From Streptomyces bicolor (GTDB lineage: Bacteria > Actinomycetota > Actinomycetes > Streptomycetales > Streptomycetaceae): a DNA stretch of 64,000 nt. A program made the position numbers and the translations under genes. The number at the start of each line of letters is the position of its first letter. The first letter of the stretch is position 1. Below the pieces are notes generated by a model. That model ran no database searches. It worked only from the letters and a program-made list of their open reading frames with translations, and was not told the DNA's origin. Positions 9,970 to 18,140 of this stretch are shown piece by piece. Where the stretch lies: positions 1-64,000 of the forward strand of contig NZ_JOFS01000005.1 of assembly GCF_000719285.1 (NCBI RefSeq). Reading direction: 5' to 3'.

Positions 9970-9989
9970 TATACGGGGCGGGGGTATCC
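9970..9989. promoter_or_regulatory. imperfect CsoR-like operator, box A
   Basis: TATACGGGGCGGGGGTATCC: ATAC and GTAT flanks around G-rich cores, a degenerate match to the CsoR palindrome. It lies closest to copZ (start 9933) and could be the copZA promoter operator. Confidence 0.5.
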
Positions 9990-10002
9990 TTGCGATGTCC
10001 AT

Positions 10003-10021
10003 GTATACCCCTAGGGGGTAC
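10003..10021. promoter_or_regulatory. CsoR-like copper operator, box B
   Basis: GTATACCCCTAGGGGGTAC is a near-perfect palindrome of the TACCCC-N-GGGGTA type bound by Cu(I)-sensing CsoR repressors in actinobacteria. It is midway between copZ and the divergent secreted-protein gene. Confidence 0.85.
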
Positions 10022-10050
10022 GCAAGGCAAGTCGGGAATCGCTTTGACTC

Positions 10051-10069
10051 CATACCCCTGGGGGGTATG
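10051..10069. promoter_or_regulatory. CsoR-like copper operator, box C
   Basis: CATACCCCTGGGGGGTATG is a palindrome with the ATACCCC / GGGGTAT half-sites. It is 52 nt upstream of the divergent gene at 10121 and suggests that gene is in the copper regulon too. No csoR gene is in the window. Confidence 0.85.
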
Positions 10070-10120
10070 CTGAAGTGCACCAAAGACCATATCGAAGGAC
10101 CCGACCCACAGGAGACCGCC

Positions 10121-11062
10121 ATGCATGCCGGACTGAGGATCACCGCGTTCGCCGCCGCACTGGCCGCGACCTTCGGCACCGCCTACGGCGTGGGTAAGGG
10201 CGTCGACCCCGTCGCCGAGGGCCCGGCGCCCGCCCGCCACGAGAGCCACAGCGAAGCCTCGCCGGCACCGCAGGGAGGCGGCGGGCAGGAGACGACGCCG
10301 GGCGGGCTCCAGATCTCCGAGGGTGGCTACACCCTCGACCTGAAGACCCCGAGCGTCACCGCGGGGAAGCGCTCCGACCTGAACTTCGTGATCCGCGACA
10401 GCGCCGGCCGCGCCGTCACCGCGTTCCGGCGCGAGCACGAGAAGGAACTGCACCTCATCGTGGCCTCGCGCGACCTGGTGACCTACCGCCATCTGCACCC
10501 CACCCGTGCCGCCGACGGCACCTGGAGCATCCCCGTCGAGCTGCCCCGCGCGGGCGGCTACCGGGTCTTCGCCGACTTCACCCCGGCGAAGAAGGGCGCC
10601 GAGAACCTCGTCCTCGGCGCGGACCTGGCCGCCTCCGGCCCCTACCAGCCCCAGCGACTGCCCGCGCCGAACACCACCGCGAAGATCCACGGCTACGAGG
10701 TCCGCCTGGACGGCGCACTGAGCCCGGGCAAGGAGAGCGAACTCAAGCTGAAGGTCTCCCGTGACGGTCGCCCCGTCACGAACCTCCAGCCCTACCTCGG
10801 CGCCTACGGCCACCTGGTGGCCCTGCGCTCCGGCGACCTCGCGTACCTCCACGTCCACCCGGGCGGCGAACCCGGCGACGGAAGGACCAAGCCCGGCCCC
10901 GAGATCTCGTTCCACGCCACGGCACCGAGCGGCGGCGCGTACCGGCTGTTCCTCGACTTCAAGCACGAGGGGGAGGTGCACACCGCGGCGTTCACGGTCC
11001 GGGCGGGTGCGGTCACCGCACAGGAGTCATCGCATGAGGAAGAGCCCGAACACGGGCACTGA
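10121..11062 (+). CDS. secreted His-rich protein of the copper regulon
   Basis: 313 aa. N-terminal signal peptide or signal anchor (residues about 1-25). Two similar beta-rich units follow: the first contains ELHLIVASRDLVTYRHLHP and GGYRVFADFTPAKK, the second HLVALRSGDLAYLHVHP and GGAYRLFLDFKHEG. Each carries an H-x-H-P motif, and the tail is SSHEEEPEHGH. No enzyme family is recognised. The divergent promoter with copZA and two good CsoR-like boxes suggests an extracytoplasmic copper-binding or copper-handling protein; that is inference. ATG 10121 has GGAG ten nt upstream. Confidence 0.75.
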   Translation: MHAGLRITAFAAALAATFGTAYGVGKGVDPVAEGPAPARHESHSEASPAPQGGGGQETTPGGLQISEGGYTLDLKTPSVTAGKRSDLNFVIRDSAGRAVTAFRREHEKELHLIVASRDLVTYRHLHPTRAADGTWSIPVELPRAGGYRVFADFTPAKKGAENLVLGADLAASGPYQPQRLPAPNTTAKIHGYEVRLDGALSPGKESELKLKVSRDGRPVTNLQPYLGAYGHLVALRSGDLAYLHVHPGGEPGDGRTKPGPEISFHATAPSGGAYRLFLDFKHEGEVHTAAFTVRAGAVTAQESSHEEEPEHGH

Positions 11063-11141
11063 GGATCGGCATGGCCCGCGTCTTTGAGGGGAAATCACTG
11101 ATACCGCAGGCGGGTCGTCGCTATCGGGCAATGGGGGGCGT

Positions 11142-11597
11142 ATGGAACTTCCGGACGGGCTTCGGCTGGACGGAGGGCGGGTGGTGTTCCCCGAATCGGT
11201 GTGCGCCCTGCATGTGACCGATGCGGAAGAGGTCCTGCTGGTCCGGCAGGAACGGGCGGCCCACCACCGCTCCACTCTGGAACTGCCCGGCGGGAAGGTG
11301 AACCAGGGGGAGCACCTCGTCGAAGCCGCCCTGCGCGAACTGTCCGAGGAGTCGGGGTGTGTGGCGCAGGACGGCGAGGAACTCCTCACCCTGGACATGG
11401 ACTTCTCCGTCTCTGTGCACCGAACTCATCTCGTGCGGGTTCACAAGCTCGAGCTGTCCCAGCGGGGCGCGGAATTCGGCCTGGTCTGGGTGCCCTTGGA
11501 GGAAGCGCGCAATCTGGTGCTGGGCGGAGAGATCACGCATGCTCCCACGGTCGCGGCGATCCTGCTCCTGTCCGGCCGGGGGCAGGGCACACCGTGA
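11142..11597 (+). CDS. Nudix hydrolase
   Basis: 151 aa. A complete Nudix box G-x5-E-x7-RE-x2-EE-x-G spans residues 51-72 (GKVNQGE ... RELSEESG), so a nucleoside-diphosphate-linked substrate is expected. The stop overlaps the next gene's GTG by 4 nt (GTGA), so the two products are made together. The substrate is not predictable from the box alone. Confidence 0.88.
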   Translation: MELPDGLRLDGGRVVFPESVCALHVTDAEEVLLVRQERAAHHRSTLELPGGKVNQGEHLVEAALRELSEESGCVAQDGEELLTLDMDFSVSVHRTHLVRVHKLELSQRGAEFGLVWVPLEEARNLVLGGEITHAPTVAAILLLSGRGQGTP

Positions 11598-12340
11598 ACG
11601 GTGTGATGGACGGGTTACCGTCTGTTGCTTCCGAAGTCGCCGGCGGCGTGATCCTGGTGATCGGTACGGCCACCGCACACCGCGCGATCGGTGCCTGGAG
11701 GACTCGGGCGGAGCGCCGTATGTGGCGGCCTATCCTGAAGAACGGCCGTCCCCTGGGGCTCGTGCTCACCTGTCGGCGCGGGCCTCTGCCCCGTAGCACT
11801 CACCGTACGAGCATCAACGAGGTCCGGGTGCTGCTCGAGTTCACCCCGACCTTCGACAAGATCGGGATCGAGTATCGGATCACGGACTCGCTGGACGCCG
11901 CCGACTCCGAGCTCTCCGCCGAGAATCTGTTGATCCTCGGTGGACCGGCCGTCAACGACGTCTCCCGTCGGGCCTTCGACGCCCTCCAGGACAGGCTGCC
12001 GGTGAGCATCAACCTGGACGATGTCGCGATCACCATCGCCAACCGCCGATATGCACCTGAGTACGACGCCGACGTGCAGAAGGTCGTCAAGGACTACGGT
12101 CTGGTCGTGCGTTGCCAGAATCCCTTCGACCCCTCGGGCAGGACCGCGGCCTTCCTCGTGATGGGCTGCCACGGCTTCGGCACCGCCGGCTCGGCCCGGC
12201 TGCTGCGCGACCCCGGTCTGGCACGGCAGTTGGCGGCGGAGGTCGACCAACGGGACTTCGTGGCGATCGCGGAGATCCGGGTGCACGGGCAGGAGTACGG
12301 TACCCGGATCGTCGAGTCCTTTCTCTTTCCGCGTTGTTGA
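11594..12340 (+). CDS. unknown membrane-anchored protein coupled to Nudix hydrolase
   Basis: 248 aa. One hydrophobic segment at about residues 12-28 (VAGGVILVIGTATAHRAI), then a basic linker and a soluble domain. The soluble part holds short conserved-looking blocks LILGGPAVND, RCQNPFDPSG and GCHGFGTAGSA, suggestive of an alpha/beta ligand-binding or Rossmann-like fold, but I do not recognise the family. GTG 11594 overlaps the Nudix stop. Codon 8 is TTA (11615-11617), the rare Streptomyces leucine codon read by the bldA tRNA, so expression may depend on development. The alternative start at ATG 11606 still includes the TTA. Confidence 0.6.
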   Translation: MNGVMDGLPSVASEVAGGVILVIGTATAHRAIGAWRTRAERRMWRPILKNGRPLGLVLTCRRGPLPRSTHRTSINEVRVLLEFTPTFDKIGIEYRITDSLDAADSELSAENLLILGGPAVNDVSRRAFDALQDRLPVSINLDDVAITIANRRYAPEYDADVQKVVKDYGLVVRCQNPFDPSGRTAAFLVMGCHGFGTAGSARLLRDPGLARQLAAEVDQRDFVAIAEIRVHGQEYGTRIVESFLFPRC

Positions 12341-12411
12341 GGCCGGCCTCGCACCGTTCGTTGCCTTGGCGCCACCGCCCGCACGGTCAGATCAAACTGG
12401 GCCGTCTCATG

Positions 12412-12591
12412 GGCCCGCTGCGAGGCGAAGTCCGCGACGACCACGAGCAGAGCGCCGGCGCAGGTGGCGGCCAGGAGGTTGGGGCCGGGGGCCCGGGTGA
12501 GCCGGCGGGCCAGTTGCGGGGCGATGAGCGCGACGAACGGGATCGGGCCGGCGGCCGCGGTGGCCACCGCGCAGGCCGCCGTGGTTGGATG
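12412..12591 (-). pseudogene. remnant of a FecCD-family iron-siderophore ABC permease
   Basis: About 60 codons on the minus strand read AAGPIPFVALIAPQLARRL and GALLVVVADFASQRA, matching the conserved FecCD/BtuC permease segment (GPIGFVGLxxPHxxR ... GAxxLxxADxxAR). The upstream two thirds and the C-terminal spans of the roughly 330-aa family are missing, and the frame runs into the antisense of the preceding gene. It has no partner binding protein or ATPase here, so it is a decayed or recombined fragment. Confidence 0.7.
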
Positions 12592-12619
12592 TCTGCTTCC
12601 TTTGCCGTGAGAAGTGCCG

Positions 12620-14455
12620 TCATCCCAGGGCGCGGTCCAGGTTGAAGGCGGCACTGATCAGGGCAAGATGTGTGAACGCCTGCGGGAAGTTGCCCTGTTG
12701 CTCGCCGGTGTGGCTGATCTCCTCGGCGTACAGGCCCAGATGGTTGGCGTACGTGAGCATCTTCTCGAAGGCGAGCCGCGCCTCGTCGATCCGTCCGGCC
12801 CGGACCATGGCCTCGACGTACCAGAACGAGCAGATCGAGAACGTGCCCTCGTCGCCGCGCAGTCCGTCGGGGCTCGCCATCGGGTCGTAGCGGTAGACCA
12901 GCGAGTCGGACACCAGCTCCTGGGTGAGGGCGTCCAGCGTGGACAGCCACTTGGGGTCGGTCGGCGCGATGAACTTCGACAGCGGCATCATCAGCACCGC
13001 CGCGTCGAGCACGTCGCCGTCCTCGTGCTGGACGAAGGCCTTCCTCGTCTCGGACCAGCCGCGCTTCATGATCCGCCGGTAGATGGTGTCCCGGCACTCC
13101 CGCCAGCGCGGCAGATCGGCGGGCAGACCGCGCCGGTTGGCCATGCGGATGCCCCGCTCGATCGCCACCCAGCACATCAGCCGCGAGTACAGGAAGTTCT
13201 TGCGGCCGCCGCGGGTCTCCCAGATGCCCTCGTCGGGCTGGTCCCAGTGCTCGCACACCCAGTCCACCAGCGCGCACACGTCGTCCCACTGGTCGCTGGA
13301 GATCGGCTCCGCCCACTTGTCGTAGAGGTAGATGGAGTCGATCAGCGCGCCGTAGATGTCCAGTTGGAGCTGGCCGGCGGCGGCGTTGCCGACCCGCACC
13401 GGGGCGGATCCCAGATGTCCCTCCAGGTGGTCGAGTTCGCGCTCGGTCAGATCGGTGCGGCCGTCGATGCCGTACATGATCTGCAGCGGGCCGGCGTGAC
13501 AGCCGTCGCCGCGACTGACGTACTGGGTCAGGAAGTTCATGAACGCCGCGGCCTCACCGGTGAAGCCCAGCCGCAGCAGGGCGTACACGCAGAAGGCGGC
13601 GTCGCGGATCCAAACGTACCGGTAGTCCCAGTTGCGTTCGCCCCCGGGCTGTTCGGGCAGGCTCGTCGTCGGTGCGGCCACGATGGCGCCGGTGGGCGCG
13701 TAGGTGAGCAGCTTCAGGGTGAGCGCGGAGCGGTGCACCATCTCCCGCCAGCGGCCCCGGTACTTGGAGGCGGACAGCCAGCGCCGCCAGTACGCCACCG
13801 TGCTGCTGAACTGTTCCTCGGCCTCGGTCCGCGCGCACCGGCGCGGGTTCACCTCGCCGCCGACCTGGTCCAGCGCGAACACCGCCGACTCGCCCTGGGC
13901 GAGCTTGAACTCGGCGCACGCGTCCAGGCCGTCCATCTCCAGCGGCACGGTCGCGGTCAGCCCGAGCGACAGCTTCTCCGACTCGAAGACCGCGACGTCG
14001 CCCGCCATCCGGACGGTGTGCGGCGCGGCGCCGTAGTCGAAGCGCGGGGCCACACGCGTCCGGAACGGGATGGACCCGCGCACGCACACCACGCGCCGGA
14101 TCAGCCGGTGGCGGTCCGCCTCGACCGAGTCGCCGTCGACCGGCATGAAGTCCTGCACCTCGCCGACGCCGTCCTCGGTGAAGAACCGGGTGATCAGGAC
14201 GTTCGTGTCGGGGAAGTAGAACTGCTTGGTCTTCGCCGGCACCGCGGCCGCCAGCTCGAAGCAGCCACCCCGCTCGGCGTCCAGGATCGCCGCGAAGACG
14301 CTCGGTGCGTCGAAGGCCGGGCAGCAGTACCAGTCGATCGTGCCGTCCGTCCCGACCAGGGCCACACTGCGCAGATCGCCGATCAGCCCGTGCTCAGCGA
14401 TCGGCACATACCGCGACGCCGCCGGTCCGCCCCGGTCGATCGGTGTCGTGCTCAT
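12620..14455 (-). CDS. glycoside hydrolase family 15 protein (glucoamylase/trehalase-like)
   Basis: 611 aa, full length for the actinobacterial GH15 group. The N-terminal beta domain starts with PIAEHGLIGDLRSVALVG and GTIDWYCCPAFDAPSVFAA. The (alpha/alpha)6 catalytic domain has NWDYRYVWIRDAAF, WETRGGRKNFLYSRLM and DEGTFSICSFWYVEAM, as expected. There is no signal peptide, so it acts in the cytoplasm, probably on trehalose or a short alpha-glucan. ATG 14455 is set by GGGAGG just upstream. The family includes both trehalases and glucoamylases; sequence alone does not separate them here. Confidence 0.88.
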   Translation of the reverse strand: MSTTPIDRGGPAASRYVPIAEHGLIGDLRSVALVGTDGTIDWYCCPAFDAPSVFAAILDAERGGCFELAAAVPAKTKQFYFPDTNVLITRFFTEDGVGEVQDFMPVDGDSVEADRHRLIRRVVCVRGSIPFRTRVAPRFDYGAAPHTVRMAGDVAVFESEKLSLGLTATVPLEMDGLDACAEFKLAQGESAVFALDQVGGEVNPRRCARTEAEEQFSSTVAYWRRWLSASKYRGRWREMVHRSALTLKLLTYAPTGAIVAAPTTSLPEQPGGERNWDYRYVWIRDAAFCVYALLRLGFTGEAAAFMNFLTQYVSRGDGCHAGPLQIMYGIDGRTDLTERELDHLEGHLGSAPVRVGNAAAGQLQLDIYGALIDSIYLYDKWAEPISSDQWDDVCALVDWVCEHWDQPDEGIWETRGGRKNFLYSRLMCWVAIERGIRMANRRGLPADLPRWRECRDTIYRRIMKRGWSETRKAFVQHEDGDVLDAAVLMMPLSKFIAPTDPKWLSTLDALTQELVSDSLVYRYDPMASPDGLRGDEGTFSICSFWYVEAMVRAGRIDEARLAFEKMLTYANHLGLYAEEISHTGEQQGNFPQAFTHLALISAAFNLDRALG

Positions 14456-14624
14456 CGCAGCCTCCCTGGCCCGCCATGCGCCTCGGTCCCAGCGTAGGTG
14501 GAATCGGGCGGGCTGGTGGCGGGAACGGGGCAGGCGGCCAGCTGGTGATGGGATCACTGGCGATCGGGGGTGGTCAGGTGATAGCGGGCGTGCCCGGGCA
14601 GGCACTCTGCGACCGGAGCCCGGG

Positions 14625-15404
14625 TCAGACCGTGATGACCGTCAGCCCCGCGTCCTCGAAGCGTGCCACCGTGTCCGCCGTGGCCGCCGTGTCCGTGACC
14701 AGGGTGTCCACCGCGTCGGCCGCGCATATCCGGGCGAACGCCCGCCGGCCCAGCTTGCTGGAGTCCGCCGCCACGATCACCCGCTCGGCCCGCTCGCACA
14801 GCAGCCGGTTGATCGCCGCCTCCGCCTCGTCGTGCGCGGCGGCGCCGTGCGCGACGTCGAGGGCGACGACGCCGAGCACGGCCACATCGATCGTGATCTG
14901 GGCCAGCACCCCGTCCGCGAGCGGCCCGATGAGCTCGTACGACTGCGGGCGCGCGACCCCGCCGGTGACCACGATCTTGAACTGGGGCCGCACGGCCAGC
15001 TCATTGGCGATGTTGAGCGCGTTCGTGACGACGGTCAGCGCCGGCGCGCCGGACGCCAGGTCGCTGCGCACCGCCAGGGCGCGCGCCACCTCGGTGGTCG
15101 TCGTACCGCCGGTCAGCCCCACCGCCTCGCCGGGCGCGACGAGGTCGGCCACCGCCTTGGCGATGCGCTGTTTCTCGGAGGCGTGCCGGGCCGTCTTGTA
15201 GCGCAGCGGCAGTTCGTACGACACCCCGTGCACGACGGCGCCGCCCCGCGTGCGGACCAGCATCTGCTGCTCGGCGAGCTGGTCGAAGTCGCGGCGGATC
15301 GTGGCGGCCGACACCTCGAGCTCGACGGCCGCCTCCTCGACGTCCAGCCGGCCCCGCTCGACGAGCAGCTCCAGCAGCGCTTTCCAGCGCGCATCGCGCG
15401 ACAT
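14625..15404 (-). CDS. DeoR-family sugar-phosphate-responsive transcription regulator
   Basis: 259 aa. N-terminal winged helix-turn-helix (residues about 6-60; VEEAAVELEVSAATIRRDFDQLAEQ) with the DeoR signature, then a ribose-5-phosphate-isomerase-like effector domain (GEAVGLTGGTTTTEVAR, VVVAADSSKLGRRAF). DeoR proteins typically repress sugar operons and respond to phosphorylated sugars. It is divergent from the SIS isomerase gene across 143 bp holding a candidate operator (15463-15504), so it probably controls the isomerase-aldolase operon and itself. Confidence 0.92.
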   Translation of the reverse strand: MSRDARWKALLELLVERGRLDVEEAAVELEVSAATIRRDFDQLAEQQMLVRTRGGAVVHGVSYELPLRYKTARHASEKQRIAKAVADLVAPGEAVGLTGGTTTTEVARALAVRSDLASGAPALTVVTNALNIANELAVRPQFKIVVTGGVARPQSYELIGPLADGVLAQITIDVAVLGVVALDVAHGAAAHDEAEAAINRLLCERAERVIVAADSSKLGRRAFARICAADAVDTLVTDTAATADTVARFEDAGLTVITV

Positions 15405-15462
15405 CCGCCCTCCATTCCTCGATCTCCGGCGACCTTAGCGCACGCCCTTCAACCGGAATGCT

Positions 15463-15504
15463 TGATTCTGCTCGAAAGCTAGCGATATCTTGCAAGAGTA
15501 ATCA
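15463..15504. promoter_or_regulatory. imperfect inverted repeat, candidate DeoR operator
   Basis: TGATTCTGCTCGAAAG (15463-15478) and CTTGCAAGAGTAATCA (15489-15504) form an imperfect inverted repeat: 11 of 16 positions pair. It is AT-rich relative to its surroundings and lies between the DeoR and SIS gene starts, 44 nt before the SIS start. Confidence 0.45.
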
Positions 15505-15547
15505 TGGATGCAGGCATGAGACCCCATCGGAAGCCGGAGGGCGCGGC

Positions 15548-16429
15548 ATGACGCATGTCGAGGACGAGCTCAACAGCCAGCCCGGGTGCTGGACCCGCGC
15601 CGCGGCGGAGGCGGCCGGACTCGGCGGCGTGCTGCCGGCGCCGGGCGAGCGGGTCGCCGTGGTCGGCTGCGGCACGTCGTACTTCATGGCGCAGGCGTTC
15701 GCCGCGCTGCGCGAGGGGGCGGGCCAAGGGGAGACGGACGCCTTCGCCGCGTCGGAGTTCCCGCACGGGCGGACGTACGACCGTGTCCTCGCCCTCACCC
15801 GCTCCGGCACCACCACCGAGGTCCTCGACCTGCTGGGGCAGGTGAAGGGCCATACCCGCACCACGGCGATCACCGCCGACCCGGACACGCCCGTCATGAC
15901 GGCAGCGCACGACATCGTCGTCCTCGACTACGCGGACGAACGGTCCGTCGTCCAGACCCGGTTCGCCACCACCGCCCTCACCCTGCTCCGCGCCCACCTC
16001 GGCCTGCACCCCGACGCGGCCGTGGCCGACGCCCGCACCGCACTCGCCGGCGAACTGCCGGAAGGGCTCGTGGAGTGCGGGCAGTTCACCTTCCTGGGCC
16101 GTGGCTGGACGGTGGGGCTGGCCAATGAGGCCGGGCTGAAGATGCGTGAGGCGTCGCTGTCCTGGACCGAGGCCTACCCGGCGATGGAGTACCGGCACGG
16201 CCCGATCAGCATCACCACGGGTGGCACCGCGACCTGGATGTTCGGCGAGGCGCCCGAGGGGCTGGCCGAACAGGTGCGCGCCACCGGCGGGTTGTGGATC
16301 GAGGGCCGCCTCGACCCGCTCGCCGAACTGGTCCGCGCCCAGCGCCTCGCGGTCGCCGTCGCAGCGGCCCGCGGCCTCGACCCGGACCGGCCGCGCCACC
16401 TCACCCGCTCGGTGATCCTCGCCCCCTGA
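15548..16429 (+). CDS. SIS-domain sugar-phosphate isomerase/deaminase (AgaS-like)
   Basis: 293 aa. Two SIS sub-domains: VVGCGTSYFMAQAF (about residues 37-50) and LTRSGTTTEVLDLL, then GRGWTVGLANEAGLK and EAYPAMEYRHGPIS, the block shared with AgaS and GlmS isomerase domains. It probably converts an amino- or keto-hexose phosphate for the aldolase encoded next. ATG 15548 is preceded by GGAGG at 15536-15540. The candidate DeoR operator lies directly upstream. The sugar is unknown; galactosamine or tagatose phosphates are known substrates of related proteins. Confidence 0.85.
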   Translation: MTHVEDELNSQPGCWTRAAAEAAGLGGVLPAPGERVAVVGCGTSYFMAQAFAALREGAGQGETDAFAASEFPHGRTYDRVLALTRSGTTTEVLDLLGQVKGHTRTTAITADPDTPVMTAAHDIVVLDYADERSVVQTRFATTALTLLRAHLGLHPDAAVADARTALAGELPEGLVECGQFTFLGRGWTVGLANEAGLKMREASLSWTEAYPAMEYRHGPISITTGGTATWMFGEAPEGLAEQVRATGGLWIEGRLDPLAELVRAQRLAVAVAAARGLDPDRPRHLTRSVILAP

Positions 16430-16495
16430 GGGATCCTCCGCACCCGTTGACGCGTCCCGTCACGCGCCGGGACAGGACAGGAGAAAGGACAGACC

Positions 16496-17359
16496 GTGCC
16501 CCTCGTGACCACCGGCGAGCTCATCACCAGTGCCGCCGCGGACCGCTCCGCCGTCGCCGCCTTCAACGTCATCACCCTCGAACACATCGAGGCGGTCATC
16601 GCCGGTGCCGAGTCGGTGAGTTCGCCCGTCGTCCTCCAGGTCAGCGAGAACGCCGTCAAGTTCCGCTATGGACGGCTCCTCCCGCTCGCCCGCGCGGCTG
16701 TCACCGCCGCCGAACGCGCCGCCGTCCCCGTCGCGCTGCACCTCGACCACATCCAGAGCGACGACCTGCTGCGCCAGGCGCCGGACGCCGGGTTCAGCTC
16801 CGTGATGTACGACGCGGCCAGGCTGCCGTACGCGGACAACCTCGCCGCGACGAGAGCCGCCGTCGACTGGGCGCACGCCCAAGGCCTCTGGATCGAGGCC
16901 GAGTTGGGGCGGCTGGGCGGCAAGAACGGCGAGCCGCCGCTCGACGCCCACGCCCCCGGCGCCCGCACCGATCCCGCCGAGGCGCACGCCTTCGTCACGG
17001 ACTCCGGCGTCGACGCCCTCGCGGTGGCCGTCGGCAGCTCCCACGCCATGACCACCCGCACCGCCACCCTCGACCACAACCTCCTCAAACGCCTTTCCAC
17101 GGCCCTGGACGTCCCCCTCGTCCTGCACGGCTCCTCGGGCGTCCCCGACGGCGAACTCACCGCGGCCGTCGCGGGCGGCATCGCCAAGGTCAACGTCGGC
17201 ACGGCCCTCAACATCGCCATGACCGCCGCGATCCGCGACTTCCTCGCCGCCCACCCCGAGGCCGTCGACTCGCGCAAGTACCTGAGCGTGGGGCGGGAGG
17301 CGATGGTCCAGGCGGTGGCACGGATCATCGGCGTGCTCGGCCGACCGGCCGCGCGGTGA
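16496..17359 (+). CDS. class II ketose-bisphosphate aldolase (GatY/KbaY/Fba type)
   Basis: 287 aa, a class II (zinc) TIM-barrel aldolase. Zn ligands lie in VALHLDHI, and phosphate- and substrate-binding blocks are VGSSHAMTT, VLHGSSGVPD and GIAKVNVGTAL. It splits fructose- or tagatose-1,6-bisphosphate-like ketoses into two triose phosphates. It follows the SIS isomerase by 66 nt and is likely co-transcribed; isomerase plus aldolase matches an amino-sugar/tagatose route, with the kinase missing. GTG 16496 follows AGGAGAAAGGA. The last 35 nt overlap the 3' end of the convergent methyltransferase. Confidence 0.9.
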   Translation: MPLVTTGELITSAAADRSAVAAFNVITLEHIEAVIAGAESVSSPVVLQVSENAVKFRYGRLLPLARAAVTAAERAAVPVALHLDHIQSDDLLRQAPDAGFSSVMYDAARLPYADNLAATRAAVDWAHAQGLWIEAELGRLGGKNGEPPLDAHAPGARTDPAEAHAFVTDSGVDALAVAVGSSHAMTTRTATLDHNLLKRLSTALDVPLVLHGSSGVPDGELTAAVAGGIAKVNVGTALNIAMTAAIRDFLAAHPEAVDSRKYLSVGREAMVQAVARIIGVLGRPAAR

Positions 17360-18119
17360 GGACCGGCTGGTAGTACCCGCTGAGCGCGGAGGCGTGCCAG
17401 GTGAGGTCGGTGAAGCCGGCCGCGTCGGCGAGGTCGGTCACCTGCCGCCGGGTCAGGGCCCAGTAGGGGGTGCGGCGGACCCGGACGTCCCAACCGTCCG
17501 CCGCGGGGACGAGCTGGAAGTGTTCGAGGTCGTAGTGTTCGCCGTCCTCGTGCCACTGCCAGAGCTGGAAGGTGATCACCTTTCCGGCGGCGGTCTGCGA
17601 CACCTGCGGCGGAGTCGCCGCGGGCCTGGTGCGCCGGGCCTCGTCGTAGTCGCGCACGGTGAGGACGAGCAGTCCGTCCTCCCTGAGCACCCGCCGCATC
17701 TCCCGCAGCGCCGCCTCGACGTCCTGCCCGGTGAGCAGGTGCGGCAGCGCGTTGTCCGCGCACAGGACGACATCGAAACCGGACGGTCCGAACGGCAGTC
17801 GGCGCATGTCCGCCGCCACCGCCGGGAGAGCGGCACCCCGGGCCGCCGCCTCCGCGACCGCACGCGCGACGGCCACGGCACTGAGATCGCTGCCGACGAC
17901 CTGGTGGCCGACCCGCGCCAGCCCGATCGCCTGTGTGCCGATCCCACACGCGCAGTCGAGGATCCGGTGCGGACCCGCACCGAGGCGGCCGCCGATCAGA
18001 TCGTCGAACACCGCCGCCTGACGGGCCATGCCGGCGTCCCAGTCGACGAACATCCGGTGGTAGTCCGGGGCAAGTGCGTCGTAGAACGCCCGCACGGAGG
18101 AATCAGACACGGACTCCAC
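17325..18119 (-). CDS. class I SAM-dependent methyltransferase
   Basis: 264 aa. Motif I DCACGIGTQAIGLA (about residue 54), the acidic loop VVGSDLSAVAV and motif IV VVLCADNALPHL mark a class I Rossmann methyltransferase of the small-molecule type. The C-terminal YWALTRRQV helix is common in this group. The substrate is unknown. The start is a GTG at 18119 without a clear ribosome binding site; a second in-frame GTG at 18110 is possible. Its 3' end overlaps the aldolase gene antisense by 35 nt, and it may form a minus-strand pair with the upstream rRNA-methyltransferase-like gene, 21 nt away. Confidence 0.85.
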   Translation of the reverse strand: MESVSDSSVRAFYDALAPDYHRMFVDWDAGMARQAAVFDDLIGGRLGAGPHRILDCACGIGTQAIGLARVGHQVVGSDLSAVAVARAVAEAAARGAALPAVAADMRRLPFGPSGFDVVLCADNALPHLLTGQDVEAALREMRRVLREDGLLVLTVRDYDEARRTRPAATPPQVSQTAAGKVITFQLWQWHEDGEHYDLEHFQLVPAADGWDVRVRRTPYWALTRRQVTDLADAAGFTDLTWHASALSGYYQPVLTARPVGRARR

Positions 18120-18140
18120 GGTAGTCGTCCGTGACCGCGG

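Noticed and set aside
12094..12654. 186-codon minus-strand frame as a functional FecCD gene
   Set aside because: Only about 60 codons match the family, most of the permease is missing, and the rest is antisense to the unknown membrane-protein gene.
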